DNA of 64,000 bases, from assembly GCA_932521035.1 (NCBI GenBank), contig OW051496.1, positions 4,836,001 through 4,900,000 on the forward strand, given 5' to 3'. The DNA comes from Oscheius dolichura (lineage: Eukaryota; Nematoda; Chromadorea; Rhabditida; Rhabditidae). Under the pieces are notes generated by a model that saw only the letters and a list, made by a program, of their open reading frames with translations, was not told where the DNA came from and did not search any database. Shown in pieces: positions 9,833-20,286 of this stretch. Position 1 is the first letter of the stretch; each line of letters begins with the position of its first letter. Both the position numbers and the translations under genes were made by a program.

Positions 9833-11781
9833 ATGGCCCTCCGGCTCCTTTTTCTTCTTGCTTTTATAGGTAATCGACACCATAAGCTCCTAACACGGAA
9901 TAAACGATTCAGCGGGCACATTCGGATTTTTCCCATTTTATCGTCCTCACACCCGTGGAGATCTAGCATACGTAGATGCTTCGAATATAACTCACGACAA
10001 TGTGACCGCCAAGGTCGATAACTTCGATCCCAGCAACACAGCCACCTACCAGCAGCGATACTGGTACAATCCAAACTTTAGCAAGGGCAACGAGGTCGTG
10101 TTCTTGATGATTCAAGGCGAATCCGAGGCGACTGATAAGTGGATTACCAACAAGGGTAGGGAATTTGGGAGGGCATTAATGTCGATTCAGATTACACTTA
10201 TCTGAGATTGGCCGAGAGTTACGGGGCGGACGTGTTCCAGTTGGAGCACCGCTGTTTCGGATATAGCAGACCCTACCCGTGAGATTAAATCCTAGTCTTA
10301 TCTATGTTATAGAGATCTGACATTCGAACATCTCCAAGTGTGTACGATGGACCAGGCCCTGGAGGACATCCACCAGTTCATCCTGAAAATGAACGATAAA
10401 ATGGGCTACAAGAACCCCAAGTGGGTTACATTCGGCGGCTCCTATCCCGGCGCCTTGAGTGCCGTCTTCCGGATGAAATACCCCCAGGATACGGTTGGAG
10501 CCGTGGCCAGTAGTGCCCCCATGCTCTGGACCCTCGACTTCTTCCGTGGGTCCTCATTCCCTTTTCTTTATAATACAGTATCCAGAGTATGCCCAAGTTG
10601 TGAATTTCGTTCTCCAAGACACCGATCCCAACTGCTGGCAGGCCACGAACGACGCCTTCGCCCAGATGCAGCAACAGTCCCTGAGCAACGGGGGCAGGAA
10701 CACCCTCAACGGGATATTCAAGTAGGGAAAAATGGAATACGGGGGAAGAGAAGGGATTCAGTCTCCAACCACCATTCCAACCGGACCAGGTGACCCAGCT
10801 GGATGTGGACAACTTCTTCTCCAACGTCTTTGGCGTCTTCCAGGACACCATCCAGTACACCTACGACGGACGGGTTTGTTTGTATTTTGAAGGGAAGACA
10901 ATTGAAAATAGAGTACCGCGACAATCAACGGATTGGGAGCTGCTCAACTCTGTAAAATTATGACGAATGCCTCCGAGCCGAACCTCTTGAAACGGGTGGC
11001 CAACGTCGTAGACTGGGTAAGGGGGATGACTACGATTTGGTCAGCAAAATTCAGTACAATGTGATGAATGGCCAGAAATCCGGGCTGCCCCTGGACAATT
11101 CCTACTCCTCGATGATGGCCGACCTCTCGAACACGACCTACGACAGCTCCACTGACAGAGGTAGTCTCTCCCTCTCCTGATAGAGACAGAAAGGTTCCAG
11201 CTTCCGGCAGAGGATGGATGTGGCTGTGCTGTAACGAGTTGGGAGTCCTCCAGACGACTGACCAGGGCAGAAACGCCTTCCAACAGACGATCCCCCTCAA
11301 GTAGTCCCCTCCTCCCGACCCTATCCCTCTCCTTTCTAGCTATTACGTCGATATGTGCCCCCAGATGTTCGACCCCTCGGTCAACATCAAGTATGTCCGG
11401 GACAGGAACCAGAACACCCTCAAGAAATACGGAGGCATCGAGGGATACAAGGCGAGCCGTCCTCTTCCTCCCTCATCCTCCTTTCCAGGCCACGAATGTC
11501 GTCCTCCCCAATGGAGGATACGACCCCTGGCATGTGCTCGGCATCCCCCTGTCGGCTGCCGATCCCGTCAACCATGTCACCCCTTTACTAGTTAACAGTG
11601 AGCCTTCTCCCCTTTGGAATACCCAATCTCCCCCTTTTCAGAGGCCGGCCACTGTTCGGACATGTACCCCAAGTATGCCAACGAGCCGGCCGATCTGGAT
11701 AATGTCAGGGACACCATCAACAAGGAGGTGGCGTACTTCCTCGGCGTAGCCCCCGTGGCCATCAAGTACGACTGTTGTTGA
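9833..11781 (+). CDS. serine carboxypeptidase S28 (prolyl carboxypeptidase/PRSS16-like)
   Basis: Twelve exons (9833-9869, 9913-10155, 10191-10278, 10313-10545, 10586-10721, 10762-10873, 10912-11016, 11055-11160, 11213-11300, 11340-11451, 11489-11597, 11642-11781) give 502 residues. A signal peptide (MALRLLFLLAFIG) precedes the S28 fold. The region after the tandem-helix entry reads WYNPNFSKGNEVVFLMIQGE. The nucleophile motif is GGSYPGA, the acid motif NGGYDPWHVLG, and the catalytic histidine is in AGHCSDMYP, so the triad is complete. Family members remove residues C-terminal to proline or act as lysosomal/secreted proteases; nematodes carry several (pcp genes). The intron 11452-11488 is a GC-AG intron. 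It starts 154 bp after CWF19L1 and ends 106 bp before the next gene. Confidence 0.93.
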
Positions 11782-11886
11782 TCCGAAAATAAAAAGGAGC
11801 CTTTCTGTACTTTCTGTTGCGAAGACACAAGTCCGAATCGAGTGCTTCCCGCGCGGGGTAGGCGTGTCTCGGGGTTAGTCGCCGCG

Positions 11887-13359
11887 ATGTGGTCCTCCGT
11901 CCTTCTTCTCCTCCTGGCGGCCCTTCTGGCCGAAGCCCAGGAGAAGGCCGAGGTTGATATCCGCGTCTCCGGAGCCTGTTCCCCCGGTTTGTCCGTTCTC
12001 CCTTTTCCTCCTCCTCCGAGAGAGACAAGAAAACCTTTACCCCGCATCCGGGCATAGCCACTCGAACCTGTTGTGATAATCTTTTAACACCCCCAACGCC
12101 TTGTGAATCGATGATCGCCGGATTGCGGTCACGGGGGGACGAGAGACGACGACCATCCGCGTTAGCCATCCAGGGCGGCAGACCTTTAGCCTGAAAGGGA
12201 AATTGACCGACCGTTTTGACAGGACTCCCCCTGCCGGTCAACTAGTGCTAGAAAATAGACGGGCAGTTCAAAAAGATCATAGGGGCACCGGGGGGTTTTT
12301 TTCAATGCATCATTCTGTAAAATTAAAAGAACATTTTGATCAGTTCACAGAGATGCGGATAAAGGTTGCTACAGTATCTGCCTTCCCACATTTTTTTAAC
12401 CACAAAAACCTAAGAAAGACAGGATGATGCCTAGTAGGAGGGGCAAAGTTCTCTCTGCATTATTTGAATATCTCCGTATTTTAGTGTACCTGACAAGGAA
12501 AGGAATAGACGTGAGTAAGTACAAGCCGTCGATCCGTTTCAACCCGGATAAAATCCAACTAATTCCAAAGAACCCCGTCATTCCTGGGTGTATCAAGATC
12601 AAAGCAGAGGGTGAGTGTCCCAATTCCAGAGTAAAGTTCCCTAGGGGTGATGATCGAGAGGCCGATCAAGAATCTGATAGCCGAGATAGAGATGAGGGTT
12701 GGTGGCACACCAGACCCCTCCAATCCTACCCTCCCTTGTAATAAGAAAATTGATGAGAAAGTCAACCAATGTCCTTGTGCGAAACTGGAAGGAACCTGGT
12801 GAGTCATTCGTATCTTCCCCGTAGATTACAGTCATTTTTAGCGTGTTTTGTGACTTCTGCAAACAGCTAAAATCCCAGTCAGTTACGCGAATTTCGGCCA
12901 CTCCTTCTCGCGTTGCCGGACATAAAAGTATAGATGACGACTGCAAGTGTGTTGATCATGAAGATAGAAAAGAAACACCGGAATTACAGATGCAGTGTGA
13001 TGCAACCCGGTCCATATGACATCGAGACAGAAATGTGCACCCCCGAGATTGACGACGTGAAAGATTACATCCCTCCCGAAATACAAGCCAACATTTTGGA
13101 CAAAAAACCGGTTAGTTGTCTTTCTTTTCTGTCGAAGCAACCCCTTCAGATCTCGATGTTCATCACAGTATACCTTATGGATATGGAGCCGCGATCGTCA
13201 AAGGAATCATATTTATCCGCGTTTGGAAAAGCAATTTTGCAGAGACGGTTAGTCGGCATTTTACAAGCATTTACCGAAACGTTTAGGATGGCACAATCGA
13301 CAGTAGCCTGTTTCCTTCTGGGCATTGACGTAAAACTTGCTCTTCCCAATTTAAACTAA
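11887..13359 (+). CDS. GM2-activator-like secreted lipid-binding protein
   Basis: Seven exons (11887-11986, 12485-12610, 12645-12798, 12842-12946, 12990-13110, 13150-13247, 13287-13359) give 258 residues in one frame. The signal peptide is MWSSVLLLLLAALLAEAQ and the mature protein has a first cysteine (SGACSP) before PSIRFNPDKIQLIPKNPVIP. Further matches to the GM2-AP fold are IKIKAEGVMIERPIKNLIAE, a CPCAKLEGTWCVFCDFCKQL block equivalent to the GSC...FC segment of GM2A, and CKCSVMQPGPYDIE resembling the CHCP...GTY loop. The C-terminus ends ACFLLGIDVKLALPNLN. GM2-AP proteins lift lipids from membranes for lysosomal enzymes, and here the gene follows a lysosomal-type peptidase. The first intron is 498 bp, far longer than others in the window, so the signal-peptide exon is the least certain part. 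Confidence 0.68.
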
Positions 13360-13503
13360 GTCCCAAAAATCCTGTCTTTCAGTGGTAGCAATACAACATA
13401 CGGGTTGAGCCCCGCAATTCTTTACCTATAAATTATTTCAAATGTTAAAATTTATTAACAACAATTAACAAAGAAAATAGCGTAAAACTACCGGTAATTA
13501 ACG

Positions 13504-15580
13504 TCACTGCCAACTAAAATACTTAGGCTTTTCCTTGAGAAGAGTGATATTTCGCTGTGCCACAGCATCTTCCAGTTGAGAGTAACTCTGCAACAAACAT
13601 AATAAAAGTACGCCTGTACTACTTACTGCCAATTTGTCAACGACTCCGTAAGCTACTAAGCTCGGTTTTACAGAAAGCAATCGCAGTGCAGTACGAGTTA
13701 TATCTTCAGATGTTACTTTATCTAAACCGACAATACATGCTTACTTATCATTCAATTTCCCTTCTACCTATTTTCTCCATATACTCAGTTGGCAATTTTC
13801 TGCGCCCATGTCCAATTACTTGCCGTGCAAGATCCTCAAACATTACTGGGCGCATTTCTAAATTCATCATCAGCTGTGATTTTAATTGTATTTTTGCTCT
13901 GCAAATATGTTTCTGAAGTATTCAACAAAAGCAAACCGCTCTAATTCTTCTTTTTCCGCTCCTTGTAAAAGACGGAAGAACTGCCACAAAATAATTTGCA
14001 GGCACTCATTTAAGTTTTCGGGAGGAGATGATACATGTATACAAAATATGCCCGAGTCTGCATAGGAATGATTAAATGCTGTACAGCGATAAATATAATG
14101 GAACCTATAAACAATTTATAGCTGAAGATAATGCAACCTACGAATTCATAACTTCAGTATACAACCGCGTATACATGCCCTTACCAGGACCTCCAGCAGA
14201 AAAAGAGCCTCCTCCACCAAGCAGAGACTGGATAACACACATAGTAACAAAATCTTCGTCTCTGAGCAAAAATTAAAGAAGTATTAAAGAACCATACTTA
14301 TAGCTACATCCCTCAAACCCTAAGACAGTATGTGCCAGATGTGGAAAAGGAGTGCCGATCGAGACTTCAGTAAGGTCTTTTTCTATCTAAATATATTAAG
14401 CATTCTTCACAGATATAATAAAAACATACTCTGACTTCACCCCCAGTGTATTGGGCAATAGAATGATCTATAGGAGGTACTTTGTTATTAAGAAGAGCGG
14501 GATTTGTAGCCCATGATGTTGTGGTCCAATCGAAGTGTTGCTTAGAGATGTTCAACAGCTTATCATGGGGAACACCGACACCTGCTCATAAATTAGAATA
14601 CTATCCTTGGTCAACCTGCGACAACTATTCTTTCTGGCCGATGATAGTTGCTCATAAACGTGAAAACATCTTTCTTTGATATCTTTGGAAGAGCTTCATT
14701 TTTCGTATATTTTGAAAATCCTAAAGTATTGCCACGAAACGCTGCCTTAATTATTATGGATATACAAACTAACTCTTATCTATTTACCGTATGGATCCAA
14801 TCAGTTAATAAAGGCTCACATTCTATTCTTAGAGGTAGGTCATAATTCTCAAATTCAACTATAGCTTTAGCTTCTTCAAACTGAAATATTGGGAGTAGTA
14901 CACTGGAGGAAATGTTGGCAATTTACTTCTTCATCAGTAATGTTAGGTCGTAATACAGCATTTGCAACTATTTCCATGACTTCATCAACTCCACCAACGT
15001 GACAACTTGCAGCGTACATAAATGTATCCTATAAAATTATAAAATTAAACTAAAGTCACAAACTGGTGTGCTCTGACAGTCGATTAGGCCACCGCACCGC
15101 TCTAGAACTTCAAAGATTTCTTGTCTAGAGCTCTGTTTATTATTTGCCTGGAAAACAATGTGGGAAATCATAATAAACATACCCCAAACGCTAGCTTTTC
15201 AATAAGATGTGAGGTTCCTGCAGGATAAAGTGCCTCATAGCGAGAACCACTTTCAATGGCTACTAAAAATAAAAACAATAAAAAGGATACAAATCGACTT
15301 ACGTCCAACGGTGCAATAGTCCCCAAAATGTTCTTGAGAGGCCACGCGCAAACCATTATCTAACTTTGCAACCTCTGCATTGTATGGTTTTAGTATAGGT
15401 GATCTGGATGTGCTTTGACTTGCCGAATACTTTGGTATCGGTATGGATAGTGGGACTTTGTTTATATCCTAAATCTAAAAAACTTCTAGTATTGCCAGGC
15501 TATACCTGTGCTTCTCGCAATGAAACTGTTCGTGAAAACTTTCGAATCGGTAATCTGTTGGGTGTGATAGCCCGAAACAT
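13504..15580 (-). CDS. mppa-1: mitochondrial-processing peptidase subunit alpha
   Basis: A multi-exon minus-strand gene starting [18 protein letters not shown], an arginine-rich presequence typical of mitochondrial import. The order of conserved blocks follows [49 protein letters not shown]...[36 protein letters not shown], the glycine-rich loop [39 protein letters not shown], and [20 protein letters not shown]. The C-terminus ends [11 protein letters not shown] before a stop at 13504-13506. The alpha subunit recognises presequences in the matrix and partners the zinc-bearing beta subunit. As expected for alpha, I see no HxxEH zinc motif. Introns are about 35-60 bp. An acceptor (ctatttttcag) lies six bases before the ATG. 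Confidence 0.92.
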
Positions 15581-15907
15581 TATTACCTGAAAAATAGAAA
15601 AATCGATGAAGAAAGTAAAGTCTTTCGCAAATATATAAGAAATAATTTTCAAAAATGTTCAATGATGCATAGTTTTCTTGCCACAGCCACTTTTCGTTGC
15701 GCAAGCTTCAATTTCTAGAGAGCGAATTCGAGAACCAACACAAAAAACAACACGCTCTATATACTGCAAAGGGCAAATGAAAGAGAAGGCAAACGAAAAA
15801 GGATCTGTAAATGAGTGGCACGCCTCAACCTTTGAATGGCGGACAACTGTTTTCCAATTTCCACACTTTCTCTGGAGCGATGGCATCACCCTTCGAAAAA
15901 CATATGC
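15581..15907. other. intergenic between MPP-alpha start and the satellite
   Basis: Open frames exist on both strands but none carries a recognisable motif. On the minus strand this is the upstream or 5' UTR region of the MPP-alpha gene. Confidence 0.4.
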
Positions 15908-18853
15908 GTAGGCTTACCGAATTTCGACAAAACTTAGGCTTAGGGAATTTAGACTCACCGAATTTCGACAAAACTTAGGCTTAGGGGATTTAGGCTTACC
16001 GAATTTCGACAAAACTTAGGCTTAGGCTTAGGCTTACCAAATCTCGACAAAACTTAGGCTTAGGCTTAGGCTTACCAAATCTCGACAAAACTTAGGCTTA
16101 GGCTTAGGCTTACCAAATCTCGACAAAACTTAGGCTTAGGCTTACCAAATCTCGACAAAACTTAGGCTTAGGCTTAGGCTTACCAAATCTCGACAAAACT
16201 TAGGCTTAGGCTTAGGCTTACCAAATCTCGACAAAACTTAGGCTTAGGCTTACCAAATCTCGACAAAACTTAGGCTTAGGCTTAGGCTTACCAAATCTCG
16301 ACAAAATTTAGGCTTAGGCTTAGGCTTACCAAATCTCGACAAAATTTAGGCTTAGGCTTAGGCTTACCAAATCTCGACAAAATTTAGGCTTAGGCTTAGG
16401 CTTAGGCTTACCAAATCTCAACAAAACTTAGGCTTAGGCTTACCAAATCTCTACAAAATTTAGGCTTAGGCTTAGGCTTAGGCTTACCAAATCTCAACAA
16501 AACTTAGGCTTAGGCTTACCAAATCTCGACAAAAACTTAGGCTTAGGCTTACCAAATCTCGACAAAACTTAGGCTTAGGCTTAGGCTTACCAAATCTCGA
16601 CAAAATTTAGGCTTAGGCTTAGGCTTACCAAATCTCGACAAAATTTAGGCTTAGGCTTAGGCTTACCAAATCTCGACAAAATTTAGGCTTAGGCTTAGGC
16701 TTAGGCTTACCAAATCTCAAACAAAATTTAGGCTTAGGCTTACCAAATCTCGACAAAACTTAGGCTTAGGCTTACCAAATCTCTACAAAATTTAGGCTTA
16801 GGGCTTAGGCTTAGGCTTACCAAATCTCGACAAAACTTAGGCTTAGGCTTAGGCTTACCAAATCTCGACAAAACTTAGGCTTAGGCTTAGGCTTACCAAA
16901 TCTCGACAAAACTTAGGCTTAGGCTTAGGCTTACCAAATCTCGACAAAATTTAGGCTTAGGCTTAGGCTTACCAAATCTCGACAAAACTTAGGCTTAGGC
17001 TTAGGCTTACCAAATCTCGACAAAATTTAGGCTTAGGCTTAGGCTTAGGCTTACCAAATCTCTACAAAATTTAGGCTTAGGCTTAGGCTTAGGCTTACCA
17101 AATCTCGACAAAACTTAGGGCTTAGGCTTAGGCTTACCAAATCTCGACAAAACTTAGGCTTAGGCTTAGGCTTACCAAATCTCGACAAAATTTAGGCTTA
17201 GGCTTAGGCTTACCAAATCTCGACAAAATTTAGGCTTAGGCTTAGGCTTAGGCTTACCAAATCTCTACAAAATTTAGGCTTAGGCTTAGGCTTAGGCTTA
17301 CCAAATCTCGACAAAACTTAGGCTTAGGCTTAGGCTTACCAAATCTCGACAAAACTTAGGCTTAGGCTTAGGCTTACCAAATCTCGACAAAACTTAGGCT
17401 TAGGCTTAGGCTTACCAAATCTCGACAAAACTTAGGCTTTGGCTTAGGCTTAGGCTTACCAAATCTCGACAAAATTTAGGCTTAGGCTTAGGCTTACCAA
17501 ATCTCGACAAAATTTAGGCTTAGGCTTAGGCTTACCAAATCTCGACAAAATTTAGGCTTAGGCTTAGGCTTACCAAATCTCGACAAAATTTAGGCTTAGG
17601 CTTAGGCTTACCAAATCTCGACAAAATTTAGGCTTAGGCTTAGGCTTACCAAATCTCGACAAAATTTAGGCTTTGGCTTAGGCTTAGGCTTACCAAATCT
17701 CGACAAAATTTAGGCTTAGGCTTACCAAATCTCGACAAAACTTAGGCTTAGGCTTACAAAATCTCTACAAAATTTAGGCTTAGGCTTAGGCTTAGGCTTA
17801 CCAAATCTCGACAAAATTTAGGCTTAGGCTTAGGCTTAGGCTTACCAAATCTCGACAAAACTTAGGCTTAGGCTTAGGCTTACCAAATCTCGACAAAATT
17901 TAGGCTTAGGCTTAGGCTTACCAAATCTCGACAAAATTTAGGCTTAGGCTTAGGCTTACCAAATCTCGACAAAATTTAGGCTTAGGCTTAGGCTTACCAA
18001 ATCTCGACAAAATTTAGGCTTTGGCTTAGGCTTAGGCTTACCAAATCTCGACAAAATTTAGGCTTAGGCTTACCAAATCTCGACAAAACTTAGGCTTAGG
18101 CTTACCAAATCTCTACAAAATTTAGGCTTAGGCTTAGGCTTAGGCTTACCAAATCTCGACAAAACTTAGGCTTAGGCTTAGGCTTGCCAAATCTCGACAA
18201 AATTTAGGCTTAGGCTTACCAAATCTCGACAAAACTTAGGCTTAGGCTTACCAAATCTCGACAAAATTTGGGCTTAGGCTTAGGCTTACCAAATCTCTCG
18301 ACAAAACTTAGGCTTAGGCTTAGGCTTACCAAATCTCGACAAAACTTAGGCTTAGGCTTACCAAATCTCGACAAAACTTAGGCTTAGGCTTACCAAATCT
18401 CGACAAAATTTAGGCTTAGGCTTACCAAATCTCGACAAAACTTAGGCTTAGGCTTAGGCTTACCAAATCTCGACAAAATTTAGGCTTAGGCTTACCAAAT
18501 CTCGACAAAAACTTAGGCTTAGGCTTAGGCTTACCAAATCTCGACAAAAACTTAGGCTTAGGCTTACCAAATCTCGACAAAACTTAGGCTTAGGCTTACC
18601 AAATCTCGACAAAACTTAGGCTTAGGCTTAGGCTTAGGCTTACCAAATCTCGACAAAACTTAGGCTTAGGCTTACCAAATCTCGACAAAATTTAGGCTTA
18701 GGCTTAGGCTTACCAAATCTCGACAAAATTTAGGCTTAGGCTTACCAAATCTCGACAAAATTTAGGCTTAGGCTTAGGCTTAGGCTTACCAAATCTCGAC
18801 AAAATTTAGGCTTAGGCTTGGGCTTAGGCTTACCAAATCTCGACAAAACTTAG
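15908..18853 (+). repeat. telomere-type satellite: TTAGGC hexamers with a TTACCAAATCTCGACAAAA spacer
   Basis: About 2.9 kb of uninterrupted tandem repeat. Each unit has one to four copies of TTAGGC, then TTACC, then AAATCTCGACAAAA, giving units of roughly 24-37 bp and perhaps 80-90 units by eye. TTAGGC is the nematode telomere repeat, here always in the same orientation on the plus strand. The left-edge units are divergent (accgaatttcgac). The spacer has common variants: aaaac or aaaat at its end, and ctcgac, ctctac or ctcaac in the middle. A rare ggctttggc variant recurs near 17437, 17672 and 18019, and its flanks also match, which points to a higher-order period of about 350 bp. It lies between housekeeping genes, so it is interstitial in this assembly. 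Confidence 0.95.
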
Positions 18854-18864
18854 TTCTATTAGAA

Positions 18865-19306
18865 TCAACTTGGAGCCACTTTTTTTATGTTACTTCCAAA
18901 GTTCTGTTTACTGGCCTGAATCATGAAGTCGATGCCCACCAGAGCGGAGTAGTCCCTCTAGAAGATCAGGGGATCTGGTCGTATGTCGACCATTCGGGGC
19001 ATCGCTCCGTCGATAAATCTGTTTAGGGTATCTGTGGACGACGGACTTGGCATAATAAACTGTTCACTTCCAGGTAGAAAACGCGTCCCTGCCCGGAGGA
19101 TGGCCGACTCCCTGCCCCTGTTGAAGGAGGAAAATCATTTCAGGAATCAATATTCTTTTTATAATACTCCGGTGAGCTCGAGATGACTGGGATGCGACTA
19201 AGTTCAGCAGAAGGGATAAAACGAATGCAAAGAAATTAGGGAGGACAAATTGTCGAAATGTTAATCCTTCTCGGCATCTATTCTTCATCAAATCCTCCGC
19301 ACTCAT
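18865..19306 (-). pseudogene. nuclear hormone receptor ligand-binding fragment abutting the satellite
   Basis: Minus-strand segments read STDTLNRFIDGAMPRM, then RDYSALVGIDFMIQASKQNF, ending KKVAPS at a stop (18865-18867) only 12 bp from the satellite edge. DYSALVGIDFMIQ resembles EYAALVGLLFWNS in the receptor at 1120-2569 and the preceding helix is similar in spacing, so I read this as helices around H7-H8 of a receptor ligand-binding domain. No zinc-finger exon is visible upstream and the rest of the domain, about 50 residues, is missing on the satellite side. A truncated relic is the simplest view; an unrelated gene remains possible. Confidence 0.4.
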
Positions 19307-19309
19307 CCA

Positions 19310-20286
19310 GTTTTTTATTGATGGGCTCCTGCTTCTCTGATACTTGGCAAGATGTGAGTTCGACTGTTTCTTCTAGAATAAATAATATTTTATGTAGCCA
19401 GTTCAAATGATCCAAAAGGAGGGGAGGACGAAGATCATGGAAGTTGTGGTCAGTTAAATATAAACTAATCCCACAACAGGTAACTTTTAGAGTGCGAATG
19501 TCAGTAAAAATGGAAAAGATCGCCAGACGAGTTATGTCATCACAGTGAGTTTCTCCCGCCTCTTCCTCTCTATCTTCCTCTTCAGGAGACAGCCCCGTCC
19601 GTGGCCGAGTACTCTGCTTCTCCTCCTCCCCAGATTCTGCCCAACTTCTTCTCCTCCACGTAACTTGACCGCCCCCCCCCCCCCCCCCCCCCCGTTCCAA
19701 ATAAAGACAATGTTAACTGATTCGGTTGAGCTGCGGCCTGTCACCCCCTGATTTTCCTCTTAGCTGTCGGCGTGTCAACAACACGTCAGTCGCGGTCAAA
19801 CACAAAAAGACCTCCGTATACATCTGGGGTGGACAAGCGCCGGAAAGTGCGCCAACACGGCAAACAGGCGGAAGCACAATTGACGGCACGCGAATCCCAT
19901 CGACGGGTCCTTAGCTGTTTTCTGGAGTGTGGGCTGAGAAATTGATGAGGGTCACTGATCACTATAGCTTTTATCAAAAATATAGAGAAGTTCCCCTTAT
20001 TTTGACCATTAGGAGACGATGTCTCTCCGAGCAACGGGCATTTGGAAGGCCTTCTTCAAAGGGGCGAGTGGGTACAGTACACCCTGAGGGGCCGTGTAAT
20101 ATCTAAAGTGGTAGTAGTGGTCGTTTAATCCGCTGGTCACAAAAATGACCGACTCGAGGCCGTGTCCCCCGCTCGGATAAAGTCGCGTGGCTGAAATGTT
20201 TGTTCTGCGAGTAAGTCAGTGCCTCTTTTTCCCATTGTGTACTTCCGGTCAGTTGGGTAAAGCGTCGACCCGCGGCCACTCGCAAA
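19310..20286. other. intergenic, with a 22-base poly-C tract
   Basis: No supported coding sequence. A run of 22 C (19672-19693) gives G22 on the minus strand. An AATAAA follows at about 19700. The open frames over the C run encode poly-proline or poly-glycine and are not credible proteins. Confidence 0.5.
19672..19693 (+). repeat. poly-C tract (C22)
   Basis: A homopolymer of 22 cytosines. On the minus strand it is a G22 run able to form G-quadruplex structure. Its exact length is likely to be error-prone in assembly. Confidence 0.85.

Noticed and set aside
15908..18853. CRISPR-like regular repeats
   Set aside because: The spacers are all the same sequence and the hexamer count varies; it is a eukaryotic satellite.
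19545..19751. Plus- and minus-strand frames over the poly-C tract
   Set aside because: They encode poly-Pro or poly-Gly from the homopolymer and have no other support.
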